Below, piece by piece: positions 5,340-13,697 of a stretch of 16,521 nt of DNA. A program made the translations under genes and the position numbers. Positions within the stretch are counted from its first letter, which is position 1. Every line of letters begins with the position of its first letter. Origin of the DNA: an uncultured Pseudomonadota bacterium (lineage in GTDB: Bacteria > Pseudomonadota > Alphaproteobacteria > RF32 > CAG-239). The stretch is from positions 1 to 16,521 of the forward strand of contig CADBPX010000137.1 of NCBI GenBank assembly GCA_902796625.1. Reading direction: 5' to 3'. The notes beneath the pieces are model-generated. The model had not been told where the DNA came from, searched no databases, and saw only the letters and a list, made by a program, of their open reading frames with translations.

Positions 5340-7265
5340 TTAGCGACCGTTTTCATTAAGACGTAATAAAGTGTTCTTGGTTATTTTTTGCCACATTTCT
5401 TCGCCGTTTTTTTGCAATTGATCGAAAAATTTTTTTATATTTTCATCTTGTCCGCAAACAATTTCTCTGACCGTCGGTAAAGGGCCTCCGGATTGCGAGT
5501 TTCTGATGCCGTTTATAATGGCATTGCCGGCCAGAGCTAATAAAGCTTTTCCTTCTTTGCTTAACCCTTTTTGTTGCAAATTGTATCCGCAAAAATTATG
5601 ATCATCAATATCTTCACCCATTGATGGAGTTAAAAACAGTTCGCCGCGTCTGCCGGCAAAGTAACTGAGTAAAACTTCATTATTGCGGAACATTGTTCTG
5701 ATTTCTTTTTCAAAATTATTGTAATGCGAAACCTCCCAATCACCGGCACAAGCAAAAGAAATCATCGTAGATTTTGCAACGCCGAGAGGAGCATAGGGCG
5801 CATGGGCAATACATAACAATTCATGTTGAATCTTTTTTCGCTCTGCCGCCGAATAGCCGAGTTCGGCCATTTTTTGCTGCATCCTTTCTTCCAGTTTAAG
5901 AAAAGTATAAGCTCCGTGACAATGAGCAATAATTGTTAATTTGCGAATATTTTGACAGGCTTGATCGACAGAAAAACGTTGCCCGCTTTTATCACAAATT
6001 CGCGGCAAAAGCGCAAGCTCAAACAAATTGTCAATATATTTCGGGTGTAAAGTGTCTTCATTTAAGGGTTTTGATATTTTCACTTTTCGATGATAATCTT
6101 GCATTAATTTGGTTCGAGCCAGATTGTCATTAAAAGTAATTTTCCGATCATCAATATCACCAAAATCATATACCGCGGCATAGAGACCGATGTTTTCATC
6201 AATATGATGCACTCGCAAAAGTTCTTCTAATGAGGACAGATAACCATTGGCATTTTTGTTTGAAGAAGTGGCACTGCCGCCTAAAAATAAGATTGCCGGT
6301 TCAGTAATATCAATTTCAGTAACATTACTGAAACCAAAAGGGTTATCAGCAGTTTTGGCCGAACGCTGTCCGACAGTTGAACGGGATAATAGTTCTTCAA
6401 ATTTTCCCATACAGCGGTAAGCTATTTTTCGTGAAGCCATAGAATTTTTTGTATGCTGTAAGCCTTGTAAAAAGATGTTCTCCACTTGCGAAGTGTTCGG
6501 TGAGCAATCACGAATAATACCTAGAGCATGATACGCTGCTGCCAATTCCGTAGCACTCTGATTGGGATCTTTGATATGTTGGCCGATTAAGCGCAAACAT
6601 TCTCCAAGTTTACTTTCATCAACACCGGCAACCGCACCGAGGTTATTGTACAATTGCTGAAGATCGTCCGGCTGAGAAATTTGCTGATTAATTATTTTAT
6701 GCCATAAAAAATCGCGCAATGTTGGTTTGGCACTATATATTTTGCCATAACTTTTGTAAAAATTTTTCTGAATTTCCGGAGCTAATGCGGCGATTTTATT
6801 CATCATAACCGGAAGTTCATTATCCGGAGCACAGAGAATGATTCCGGTTAAGTTTCTTACCGCCGGAACATAAAAGTTTTTTTCCTCAGGGTTATACGGA
6901 AGGGAAGAAATTTGCATAACAAGACGGTCAAAAATTGCCATGCAGCAAGCAGGGTTTTTCATGCATATGGTATTTGCACCGCGTTCAATAAGTCGGCTTT
7001 TATTTAAGCGGTACAGCTTATCAATAACTTGGTTGATTTGCTCTTTTGAGAGGCTTTGTGATATTGTGGCAAACACTTCGGAAGTCAACGGCAGCATATC
7101 AAGACTTTCGCCTTTGCCTTCCGTTAAACGATAAAATTGCGGCAGTAAGAAAACAGCATCTTGCGGGTTTTCCAGTGCGGTTTTCTGTAAATTTTCCAGT
7201 AGCTCCGCATGTTCTCCAAAGCTTAGAGCATTTACATCAGTAGTTTCGGTGACATTTGCGGCCAT
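5340..7265 (-). CDS. Unknown protein with possible Cys-nucleophile hydrolase domain
   Basis: A 641-residue soluble protein with no family that I recognise. The first ~300 residues look like a run of helix pairs (alpha-solenoid-like). Residues about 320-600 resemble an alpha/beta-hydrolase core. A strand AILFLGG (324-330) could supply the oxyanion loop. LTIIAHCHGA (443-452) has the shape of a nucleophile elbow, but with Cys449 where Ser is usual and Ala447 in place of the first Gly. Asp509 (CAGDWEV) and His556 (DIDDHNF) are well placed for a triad. This assignment is inference from pattern. The gene is the second of a two-gene operon: its AAGGTG ribosome site overlaps the stop of the gene ending at 7274, 8 bases away. 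No convincing terminator follows. Confidence 0.75.
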   Translation of the reverse strand: MAANVTETTDVNALSFGEHAELLENLQKTALENPQDAVFLLPQFYRLTEGKGESLDMLPLTSEVFATISQSLSKEQINQVIDKLYRLNKSRLIERGANTICMKNPACCMAIFDRLVMQISSLPYNPEEKNFYVPAVRNLTGIILCAPDNELPVMMNKIAALAPEIQKNFYKSYGKIYSAKPTLRDFLWHKIINQQISQPDDLQQLYNNLGAVAGVDESKLGECLRLIGQHIKDPNQSATELAAAYHALGIIRDCSPNTSQVENIFLQGLQHTKNSMASRKIAYRCMGKFEELLSRSTVGQRSAKTADNPFGFSNVTEIDITEPAILFLGGSATSSNKNANGYLSSLEELLRVHHIDENIGLYAAVYDFGDIDDRKITFNDNLARTKLMQDYHRKVKISKPLNEDTLHPKYIDNLFELALLPRICDKSGQRFSVDQACQNIRKLTIIAHCHGAYTFLKLEERMQQKMAELGYSAAERKKIQHELLCIAHAPYAPLGVAKSTMISFACAGDWEVSHYNNFEKEIRTMFRNNEVLLSYFAGRRGELFLTPSMGEDIDDHNFCGYNLQQKGLSKEGKALLALAGNAIINGIRNSQSGGPLPTVREIVCGQDENIKKFFDQLQKNGEEMWQKITKNTLLRLNENGR

Positions 7266-7273
7266 TTTACACC

Positions 7274-8146
7274 TTATTTTTGATGTGGTTCATTTAGAAT
7301 TTGCATTTGACGGTCTTGGGATTTTTTCATATCGCAAAATGCAAAAATTTTAGCCGTAATATTTTTGCGGGCCTGCGCGGCAAATTTACCTCTATCATCG
7401 CGGTAGAAACCTTGTAATTTACCGCCTTGTTCCTGATAAAGACGAGCCATTTCGGCATAAATAAACGGTTCGGCGGCTATTTGCAATACTGATGATTCTT
7501 TCATTCTATCCCACCCCAGTATTTGTCCTGACGATGAACAAACCGGTGCACTCTTATCTGTCAAAACCGGTTGAACATCTTCTTGAAAAGCCCCTAAATA
7601 TTCATGCAGATAGTTGTCATCATAATTGAGCTTCAGTTCTGAATTACCAATCGCACGCTTAAACCCTTTATTTTCTTCCAACCAACCGAAACCGGAAACC
7701 TTTTGCCGTTGGCCGTTATTTATGTACACGTTATCATTGACAATATCCGCATGCATAACGGCAAACTTTTTTTCTTCCGCCGTGCCGCATTTGTGGTTAA
7801 TGGTTTGAATAATTCGGGAAACCAAAGCCATGTGATAAAGCTTATCTATCGGGCGGTCACCGTGATCGGCCGGCAAATCTTCGGCATGCATCTGCACGAA
7901 GGTTTGTGACTTATTCCAACCGCGGCGAAAATAGTTTTCATCCGCACCTAAATATTCGCAAAGTTCTTGTGCTGCCTTAAAAATCGGCAATAAATTGTCT
8001 TGAATATCCTTAAATGCCTCATCAGCTTTCAGAGTCGGAACCTGACGGTTTTGTGCGTAGGCATAAAAATCTTCACGTGAAGCAAATTCCGGCATGGTTT
8101 TAGCACGTAAATCTGTTAATTTTTGTTCGATTGAGCTGTTGGACAT
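7274..8146 (-). CDS. Unknown protein, first gene of two-gene operon
   Basis: A 290-residue soluble protein that I cannot assign. It is predicted mostly helical for residues 1-130. Residues 132-139 read HADIVNDN, which fits the HxDx4N catalytic loop of aminoglycoside-phosphotransferase-type kinases (usually HGDLHPGN). A strand-like stretch follows (VYINNGQ...KVSGFGW), but the later metal-binding Asp expected after it is not evident and no ATP-binding Lys region is clear. A kinase relationship is therefore only a possibility. The start is set by a perfect AGGAGGT (8159-8153), 6 bases upstream of ATG. It is translated ahead of the 641-residue protein, and the tight 8-base gap implies the two function together. 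Confidence 0.75.
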   Translation of the reverse strand: MSNSSIEQKLTDLRAKTMPEFASREDFYAYAQNRQVPTLKADEAFKDIQDNLLPIFKAAQELCEYLGADENYFRRGWNKSQTFVQMHAEDLPADHGDRPIDKLYHMALVSRIIQTINHKCGTAEEKKFAVMHADIVNDNVYINNGQRQKVSGFGWLEENKGFKRAIGNSELKLNYDDNYLHEYLGAFQEDVQPVLTDKSAPVCSSSGQILGWDRMKESSVLQIAAEPFIYAEMARLYQEQGGKLQGFYRDDRGKFAAQARKNITAKIFAFCDMKKSQDRQMQILNEPHQK

Positions 8147-8181
8147 TTTTCTACCTCCTGAAATTTATCGGTATGTTGTTG

Positions 8182-8210
8182 ATTGTAACAGAAATAAAGT
8201 TAAATGTAAA
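8182..8210 (-). promoter_or_regulatory. Promoter of the two-gene unknown operon
   Basis: On the minus strand TTTACA (8210-8205) and TACAAT (8187-8182) are separated by 17 bases, each a 5/6 match to the sigma70 consensus. Initiation near 8175 would give a leader of about 30 bases that includes the AGGAGGT. Confidence 0.7.
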
Positions 8211-8219
8211 TATTTTTGT

Positions 8220-8247
8220 TTGACAAAATTTGACAATAGAGTATAAT
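8220..8247 (+). promoter_or_regulatory. Promoter of the 98-residue gene
   Basis: TTGACA (8220-8225) and a perfect TATAAT (8242-8247) are 16 bases apart. The promoter is back to back with the minus-strand operon promoter 10 bases away, so the two may compete or be co-regulated. A second TTGACA at 8230-8235 is too close to the -10 to serve as a -35 but could matter as a repeated element. Confidence 0.75.
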
Positions 8248-8291
8248 TCACTAAGATTTTAATTTTTAGCAGATTTTTAATTTTATTATTT

Positions 8292-8588
8292 ATGAGCGGA
8301 AAAAAGTTTACAGTTTCTAACTTTAGAGATTTCCTGATAAAAAAGCGTCATTCTCGCACGAAAAAATCACCAGTGCTGAACATCTTACTTGCCATGCCTG
8401 ATGCGGAGTTTCTGAATGTGTGTCTGGCTAAATACGGCCTTGATGAAGATGATTTAGAAAAGCTTCTTGATGCGTTGGAGTTTGAAAATCAGATGTCGTT
8501 GGGCGCGGATTTTGATCGCCTTACGGAAAAATATCGTACCGTGACAATTGGTGAAATTTTGGCGGTGATTAACCAACATCAGAACTAA
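8292..8588 (+). CDS. Small helical protein, unknown
   Basis: A 98-residue soluble protein without a recognised family. The N-terminal 26 residues are strongly basic (KK, RHSRTKK). The rest is acidic and helical, with GLDEDDLEKLLDALEF at 49-64. The ATG is preceded by an AT-rich leader (TTTTATTATTT) with no Shine-Dalgarno, so it is translated by an SD-independent route or the start is elsewhere. No better in-frame ATG occurs nearby. A near-consensus promoter upstream and a terminator just downstream mark it as a stand-alone gene. A basic head with an acidic helical body might suit a small nucleic-acid- or protein-binding factor, but that is a guess. Confidence 0.65.
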   Translation: MSGKKFTVSNFRDFLIKKRHSRTKKSPVLNILLAMPDAEFLNVCLAKYGLDEDDLEKLLDALEFENQMSLGADFDRLTEKYRTVTIGEILAVINQHQN

Positions 8589-8597
8589 TCTTTTGCC

Positions 8598-8634
8598 AAA
8601 AAAGGTGCCATCTTGAATGATGACACCTTTTTTT
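8598..8634. terminator. Bidirectional terminator between convergent genes
   Basis: The stem AAAAAAGGTGCCATC (8598-8612) pairs with GATGACACCTTTTTT (8619-8633), with one C-A mismatch and a 6-base loop. Poly-A/poly-T arms make it usable from either side. It ends the 98-residue gene and, on the minus strand, the glycosyltransferase gene whose stop is at 8643. Confidence 0.88.
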
Positions 8635-8642
8635 GTTACGGC

Positions 8643-10169
8643 TTATCTGTGCCTGGGATTGCTCGGCTGTGATCTGACACCGCTTTTGCGTTGCGGTGAA
8701 GCGTCAAGAACTTTTTGCACTAAATTATCTTTTTGCTCGGAAATTTTTTCCCATGTCAAATTTTCGCGAACATAATTGTAGCCGTTTTGAGCAATCATTA
8801 AGCGCAAAGCATCATCTCCTAACAACAGCTTTAAAGCATTAATCTGCCGCCACCGATCTTGTTCTTGTGATGGGGCGTAAATACCGATAGTTTTAGCAAA
8901 GTCTTGTTTAGTGTCGCGAATATCGGCACAATGAGCAAAATCATTAAAACCGCTTCGCCCGACAATAACCGCCGTGCCACAACCCATAGCTTCTATCGGC
9001 ACCATACCGAATGCCTCATTTAAACTTGACATAACAAAAATATCGGAAGCGTTATATACCTGCGCCATTTCCTTTTGATTAAGCGAAGGCATAAATATAA
9101 CTCTGTCAGCAAAGTCTTTTAATATTTCACGACATTCGTCAGTTACCGGATTACCGTTTTCACCACTCACAATGTATATAACATCGGAATTTGTTTGCAT
9201 AATTTCGGCTATAGAACGAGAAAGTTCACAAAACCCTTTATCTCTGACAACTCGTCCCAAAGAAGAAACTACTTTTTTACCGGTTAAATTAATTGAATGT
9301 TCCTTTCCCTGTAAATCTTTATATTGGAAATGGTAGCGCAGTTTATATTTTTCTTGCGGGTTAAGAGAGGTGAATACTCTATCATTATATCCCGGTGGGA
9401 TAACGGTTATTTTTTGAATATCGGCTAAATAAGGCTCAGCCAACAAACGGCGTTCTTCATCAGGAGAGGTGGCAATGATAATATCTGTTTTATGAAATTC
9501 TTGCGTTTCTTGATTGATACGCTGTTCAAATCCGTGCCAGCGCCATTCTTCTTCACTGATTTGTCCGGCTTGATACTGTGGAAGATTGCGCTCGTATTTT
9601 TTGTGTCCCAAAGAATGACTGGTGACCAACATAATCGGCCGGCGACCGGTAAATTTTTCTATTTTGGAGCATAGCATATCTGCGGCCATCATACCATCGC
9701 GGTAGTGTCCCTCAACAACTTCAATATTATTTAATTCTCCGCTCTTTTTATAATATTCAAAAAGGTTATCAACCAGCTCATCAATGTATGGTACTATCTC
9801 TTCTTTCGGTATAAACATAAAATTACCGCCGGCCGGAACTCGCAGAACGCGGCTGCGGATTTTGTCGCTTTCGTGCCATTGTTCTTCAACAACATAGTTT
9901 AATTCCGATTTTTTATACTCGTGATATGTCCCTCCAAACTGCGGACATATACGCGGATCAACGCGACGTGTGACCAAATCAATATTGTATTTATTTGAGC
10001 TTGTTGCCAAAGCCTTAACATAATACACCTGACCTCCGGTATCTTGGCCGGTTATAACGTTTTTCGATAACACTGTTGTTACCGGAAAACCGTATTCGTC
10101 GGTTTGAAAGCCAAAATCACCCTCAACCAATCCGTGGGTAGAAAACATCACCTTTAACTTTTTGCTCAT
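8643..10169 (-). CDS. GT4 glycosyltransferase, sucrose-phosphate-synthase-like
   Basis: A 508-residue GT-B-fold retaining glycosyltransferase closest in motif order to sucrose-phosphate synthase and mannosylfructose-phosphate synthase. It has FSTHG (9-13), DTGGQVYYV (43-51), DLVTRRVDP (64-72), GHYRDG (154-159), TSHSLGHKK (183-191) and VIPPGY (256-261). The donor-binding Arg306/Lys311 lie in SLGRVVRDKG, and the EX7E motif has Glu385 and Glu393 in EAFGMVPIE. It would transfer a hexose from a nucleotide sugar to a sugar phosphate. The stretch between STHG and DTGGQ is about 30 residues, longer than in typical synthases. The tail (RKSGVRSQPSNPRHR) is basic and likely disordered. The start is set by AAGGAG before ATG. 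No sugar phosphatase gene lies next to it, so the product is not fixed by context. Confidence 0.82.
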   Translation of the reverse strand: MSKKLKVMFSTHGLVEGDFGFQTDEYGFPVTTVLSKNVITGQDTGGQVYYVKALATSSNKYNIDLVTRRVDPRICPQFGGTYHEYKKSELNYVVEEQWHESDKIRSRVLRVPAGGNFMFIPKEEIVPYIDELVDNLFEYYKKSGELNNIEVVEGHYRDGMMAADMLCSKIEKFTGRRPIMLVTSHSLGHKKYERNLPQYQAGQISEEEWRWHGFEQRINQETQEFHKTDIIIATSPDEERRLLAEPYLADIQKITVIPPGYNDRVFTSLNPQEKYKLRYHFQYKDLQGKEHSINLTGKKVVSSLGRVVRDKGFCELSRSIAEIMQTNSDVIYIVSGENGNPVTDECREILKDFADRVIFMPSLNQKEMAQVYNASDIFVMSSLNEAFGMVPIEAMGCGTAVIVGRSGFNDFAHCADIRDTKQDFAKTIGIYAPSQEQDRWRQINALKLLLGDDALRLMIAQNGYNYVRENLTWEKISEQKDNLVQKVLDASPQRKSGVRSQPSNPRHR

Positions 10170-10243
10170 TTTTTTCTCCTTAAATTATATTGCCGATAGG
10201 GTAACAGAAATAAAAGAAAAATCAAGGATAAACTTTAATAGAT

Positions 10244-10864
10244 TTATTTAAAAAAACGGGTGTCTTTTTCTAAATAACGCTTTTTGTTTATGGTTGGATA
10301 ATTGGTAACAAGATATTTATAACGCGGACAATCTTTATCATGATCATTAATGATGCCACAGGCTTGCAAGTGCGAGTATATGGTAATCGGACCTAGGTAT
10401 TTGAAACCGCGTTTTTTTAAATCGAGGCTGATTCTTGCCGATAGACCGTTGCTGGCCGGTATATATCCTTCATTGTGACGATCATAAACAATACTTTTGC
10501 CGGCGGAATAATGCCAAATATACTTATCAAAACTGCCGAACTGAGCACATATTTTCAGCATACATTGCGCATTATTAATAATTGCGGCGATTTTACGCGG
10601 GCTTTTAATCATGCCTTCGGTGTTCATTATACGAACAATATCACGATCGGTATACGCCGCGATTTTATGAAAATCAAAACCATCAAAGCACCGGCGGAAA
10701 ATTTCGCGTTTGTTTATGATTGTTTGCCAATTAAGTCCGCACTGCATAACTTCGAGCATTAAAAATTCAAACTGCTTAATATCATCATGCAACGGAACTC
10801 CCCACTCTTCATCATGGTATTTAATGTTCAATTCCGAAGTTGTATCCCAATCACAATATGCCAT
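10244..10864 (-). CDS. tag: DNA-3-methyladenine glycosylase I
   Basis: A 206-residue base-excision repair glycosylase that removes 3-methyladenine from alkylated DNA. It carries the family blocks YHDEEWGVPLHDD (16-28), the catalytic-pocket Glu38 (LEVMQCGLNW) and KKRGFKYLGP (150-159). The zinc ligands Cys4, His17, His175 and Cys179 occupy the same positions as in E. coli Tag. Length is a little above the usual ~190 because of an extra C-terminal tail. The ribosome site is weak (AAAGTAGTG before the ATG). It lies downstream of infA on the same strand but is separated from it by a terminator, so it should have its own promoter, which I cannot place. The downstream glycosyltransferase starts 74 bases later. 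Confidence 0.95.
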   Translation of the reverse strand: MAYCDWDTTSELNIKYHDEEWGVPLHDDIKQFEFLMLEVMQCGLNWQTIINKREIFRRCFDGFDFHKIAAYTDRDIVRIMNTEGMIKSPRKIAAIINNAQCMLKICAQFGSFDKYIWHYSAGKSIVYDRHNEGYIPASNGLSARISLDLKKRGFKYLGPITIYSHLQACGIINDHDKDCPRYKYLVTNYPTINKKRYLEKDTRFFK

Positions 10865-10890
10865 TTCACTACTTTAATAAATTAAGATAA

Positions 10891-10909
10891 AAAACCGCCT
10901 TGCGGCGGT
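10891..10909 (-). terminator. Rho-independent terminator of infA
   Basis: A compact GC stem ACCGCC/GGCGGT (10894-10899 with 10904-10909) with a 4-base loop is followed on the minus strand by TTTTTT. It lies 10 bases after the infA stop codon and before the tag start. Confidence 0.88.
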
Positions 10910-10919
10910 CGATAAAAAA

Positions 10920-11141
10920 TTAATCTTTATGACGGAATGTAATGCGTCCTTTGGTCAGATCATACGGTGTCATCTCAATATCAACCTTATCACCGACCAT
11001 GACACGGATGCGGAACTTACGCATTTTTCCGGCCGTGTGAGCCAGAATTTCAACCCCGTTCTCCAAACGCACGCGGAACATTGCGTTCGGAAGTTTTTCA
11101 ATAACTTCTCCGGTTAATTCTAAAAGTTCTTCTTTACTCAT
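10920..11141 (-). CDS. infA: Translation initiation factor IF-1
   Basis: A 73-residue S1/OB-fold protein that binds the 30S A site during initiation together with IF-2 and IF-3. The sequence matches IF-1 throughout: MSKEELLELTGEVIEKLPNA at the start, then FRVRLENG, AHTAGKMRK, GDKVDIEMTPYDL and RITFRHKD at the end. The normal length is 72 residues. The ATG at 11141 is chosen over the in-frame TTG at 11153 because GAGGAT (11151-11146) is the ribosome site for 11141 and overlaps that TTG. It stands alone between its own promoter and a terminator. Confidence 0.97.
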   Translation of the reverse strand: MSKEELLELTGEVIEKLPNAMFRVRLENGVEILAHTAGKMRKFRIRVMVGDKVDIEMTPYDLTKGRITFRHKD

Positions 11142-11175
11142 ACAAATCCTCAAATTTATTCAAACACTTGCCACC

Positions 11176-11204
11176 TATATAAACTTGTTGATTTATTTTT
11201 GCAA
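11176..11204 (-). promoter_or_regulatory. Promoter of infA
   Basis: On the minus strand TTGCAA (11204-11199) and TATATA (11181-11176) are exactly 17 bases apart, between the topA stop and infA. Initiation near 11169 would leave a leader of about 28 bases. No terminator follows topA, so some infA transcript may also come from topA read-through. Confidence 0.65.
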
Positions 11205-11224
11205 GCATTTTATGAATTCATCAT

Positions 11225-13687
11225 CTATTTTTTCGTTGTTACAATTTTAATAGCTTCTTCCGCTGTTAAAGCACTCGGCGCATATCCCTTCGGAATGGCA
11301 TAATTGTTTTTGCCGCATTTAAGGTACATTCCGTAGCGCCCTTTGCTTAAAATAATATCTTCTTTGGTTTGCGGATGTTTTGCCAAAACTTGCGGTTCCG
11401 GTCGCGTGACGGCATTTTGCAATAATTCTTCGGCACGTTCTAGAGTGATGTTAAAAATATTGTCTGCACCGGATAAAGACTTCGATTTACCGCCTTGTTT
11501 CAAATATTGGCCGAATTTGCCGATATTAACCTCAATACCATTGCCTAATTGCCGCGGCAGCGATAATAAGATTTGCGCTTGTTCTAAGGTCAGCTCTTCC
11601 GGCTTAACAAACTTCGGTAAAGAAGTGCGTTTCGGTTTTTCCGTCGTAGCGGTGGCATCTTCACCCAATTGCACATAATAACCGTACGGACCTTTTTTGA
11701 AATGAATGTTCAGGCCGTTCATTTGACCGAGAATTTTATCTTCGCCGGAGCTCGGAGATTGCCGTTCACCGCTTTCTGCCTGTTCTTCCGCAGAAGTGTC
11801 GGTGAGGGGTTTGGTATACGAGCATTTTGGATAATTAGAACAGCCTAAGAAAGCCCCGAATTTACCAAACTTAATACTTAACCGCCCGTCATGACATACC
11901 GGACAACTGCGCGGATCGGAGCCGTCATCACGCGGCGGAAACAGGTGTGAAGATAAAGCATCGTCAATGCGGTTTATTACTTCAGTTAACTGCAGAGGTT
12001 GAACCTCTTCCACCGTCTTGATAAATTTAGCCCAAAAGCCGCCGAGCAATTTTTTCCATTCCATATTGCCAGCCGAAATATCATCAAGGTGCTCTTCCAA
12101 CTGTGCCGTAAAATCGTATTCGACATATTTCTTAAAGAAGTTTTCCAAAAAGACGGTGACAATACGGCCGCGATCTTCTGGAATAAAGCGCAGTTTTTCA
12201 ACTTTTACATATTTACGCTCTTGCAAAACAGCAATAATGTTTGCATAGGTTGATGGACGACCGATGCCGAGTTCTTCTAACTTTTTAACTAAACTTGCTT
12301 CAGTGAAACGCGGCGGCGGAGTAGTGAAATGCTGAGCCGGCTTTATTTCACCTTTGGTGACATTCTCTCCGGCTTCGACATTCGGCAAAATAACGTTGTC
12401 ATCGTCTTCATCGGCGTCATCTTTACTTTCCTGATACAGTTTCAAAAAGCCGTCAAATTGGATAACCTGTCCGGTGGCACGCAGCAAAATTTTTTCGTCA
12501 GCCGATGTGGCATCAACAATTACACGGTCTAAAATGGCCGGATTCATCTGGCAGGCAATGGTACGTTTCCAAATCAATTCATATAATTTATAGGCATCGC
12601 TGTCTAATTTAGCTTCCATCTTCTTCGGAGTGTTCAAAACATCAGACGGACGGATGGCCTCGTGCGCTTCTTGCGCATTTTTGGTTTTATTTTTATATTC
12701 TTTTGCGGTTTTCGGTAAATATGACGAACCGAAATACTTTTCAATTGCCTCACGGCAAGCCTTAATGGCATCTTGTGACAGATTAACGGCATCGGTACGC
12801 ATATAAGTAATAAAACCGTCTTCATACAATTTTTGCGCCACTTGCATGGTTTTTTTGGCCGAAAAGCGTAATTTGCGGGCGGCTTCTTGTTGCAATGTTG
12901 AAGTTGTGAACGGCGGTGCCGGATAGCGGCTGGCTTTTTTGCGCTCAACCTCGGCTATGTGGAAGTTTTGCTCTTCAATTTTAGCTTTGGCACTGAGAGC
13001 TTTTTCTTCGGTATTTAAAGTAAATTTCGCTAACTTTTTGCCGTCTAGATTGATCAGATGTGTCGTCATCTGCGCATTATTTTGGGTTAGCAAATCTACA
13101 TCAATGGTCCAATATTCTTCCGGTTTAAATTTTTCGATTTCGGTTTCGCGCTCACAAATCAGCCGTAACGCAACCGATTGTACGCGTCCGGCCGATTTCG
13201 AACCCGGAAGCTTGCGCCATAAAACCGGTGATAAGGTAAAACCGACCAGATAATCCAAAGCACGGCGTGCCATATATGCGCTTACCAAGTCTTGGTCTAT
13301 TTCCCGCGGATTTTCAATTCCCTCTTTAACGGCAGATTTGGTAATTTCATGGAAAACTACGCGCTGAATTTTTTTGCCGCTTAATTTCTTTTTGGCTTTT
13401 AATTCTTCCAAAATATGCCAGGCAATCGCTTCTCCTTCTCTATCGGGGTCGGAGGCGAGAATCAGGGTGTCGCAATCTTTCAAAGCCGTAATAATATCAT
13501 TTAAGTGTTTGCGGCCGGCGGCGCTGAATTCCCACTGCATGGCAAAATCTTTATCCGGATCAACTGAGCCGTCTTTACTCGGCAAGTCGCGAATATGTCC
13601 GTAACTGGCCAGAACTTTGTAATCACTGCCGAGATATTTATTGATGGTTTTGGCTTTTGCCGGAGATTCCACTACTACTAGCTTCAT
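11225..13687 (-). CDS. topA: DNA topoisomerase I (type IA)
   Basis: An 820-residue enzyme that relaxes negative supercoils by transient 5'-phosphotyrosine cleavage of one strand. The Toprim metal site is seen as Glu7 (VVVESPAKAKT) and Asp80/Asp82/Glu84 (SDPDREGEAIAWH). The catalytic Tyr295 lies in GFITYMRTDAVNLS. One C4 zinc ribbon follows the core (Cys595, Cys598, Cys616, Cys622), then three Gly-x-Tyr/Phe-Gly-x-Tyr C-terminal repeats near 665, 723 and 783. This single-finger, repeat-rich tail is common in alphaproteobacteria and differs from E. coli TopA. The start has AGGAAG upstream. The gene is third in the plsY-dprA-topA operon, beginning 10 bases after dprA. Confidence 0.97.
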   Translation of the reverse strand: MKLVVVESPAKAKTINKYLGSDYKVLASYGHIRDLPSKDGSVDPDKDFAMQWEFSAAGRKHLNDIITALKDCDTLILASDPDREGEAIAWHILEELKAKKKLSGKKIQRVVFHEITKSAVKEGIENPREIDQDLVSAYMARRALDYLVGFTLSPVLWRKLPGSKSAGRVQSVALRLICERETEIEKFKPEEYWTIDVDLLTQNNAQMTTHLINLDGKKLAKFTLNTEEKALSAKAKIEEQNFHIAEVERKKASRYPAPPFTTSTLQQEAARKLRFSAKKTMQVAQKLYEDGFITYMRTDAVNLSQDAIKACREAIEKYFGSSYLPKTAKEYKNKTKNAQEAHEAIRPSDVLNTPKKMEAKLDSDAYKLYELIWKRTIACQMNPAILDRVIVDATSADEKILLRATGQVIQFDGFLKLYQESKDDADEDDDNVILPNVEAGENVTKGEIKPAQHFTTPPPRFTEASLVKKLEELGIGRPSTYANIIAVLQERKYVKVEKLRFIPEDRGRIVTVFLENFFKKYVEYDFTAQLEEHLDDISAGNMEWKKLLGGFWAKFIKTVEEVQPLQLTEVINRIDDALSSHLFPPRDDGSDPRSCPVCHDGRLSIKFGKFGAFLGCSNYPKCSYTKPLTDTSAEEQAESGERQSPSSGEDKILGQMNGLNIHFKKGPYGYYVQLGEDATATTEKPKRTSLPKFVKPEELTLEQAQILLSLPRQLGNGIEVNIGKFGQYLKQGGKSKSLSGADNIFNITLERAEELLQNAVTRPEPQVLAKHPQTKEDIILSKGRYGMYLKCGKNNYAIPKGYAPSALTAEEAIKIVTTKK

Positions 13688-13697
13688 TATTTTCTTC

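Noticed and set aside
8221..8235. Tandem TTGACA elements as a short repeat array
   Set aside because: Only two copies in AT-rich DNA; one is the -35 element, and there is no evidence of an array.
11142..11153. Longer IF-1 starting at TTG 11153
   Set aside because: That codon overlaps the Shine-Dalgarno for the ATG at 11141, which gives the normal family length.
11211..11224. ATGAATTCAT palindrome after topA as a terminator
   Set aside because: It is a 10-base palindrome without loop, GC content or T tract.
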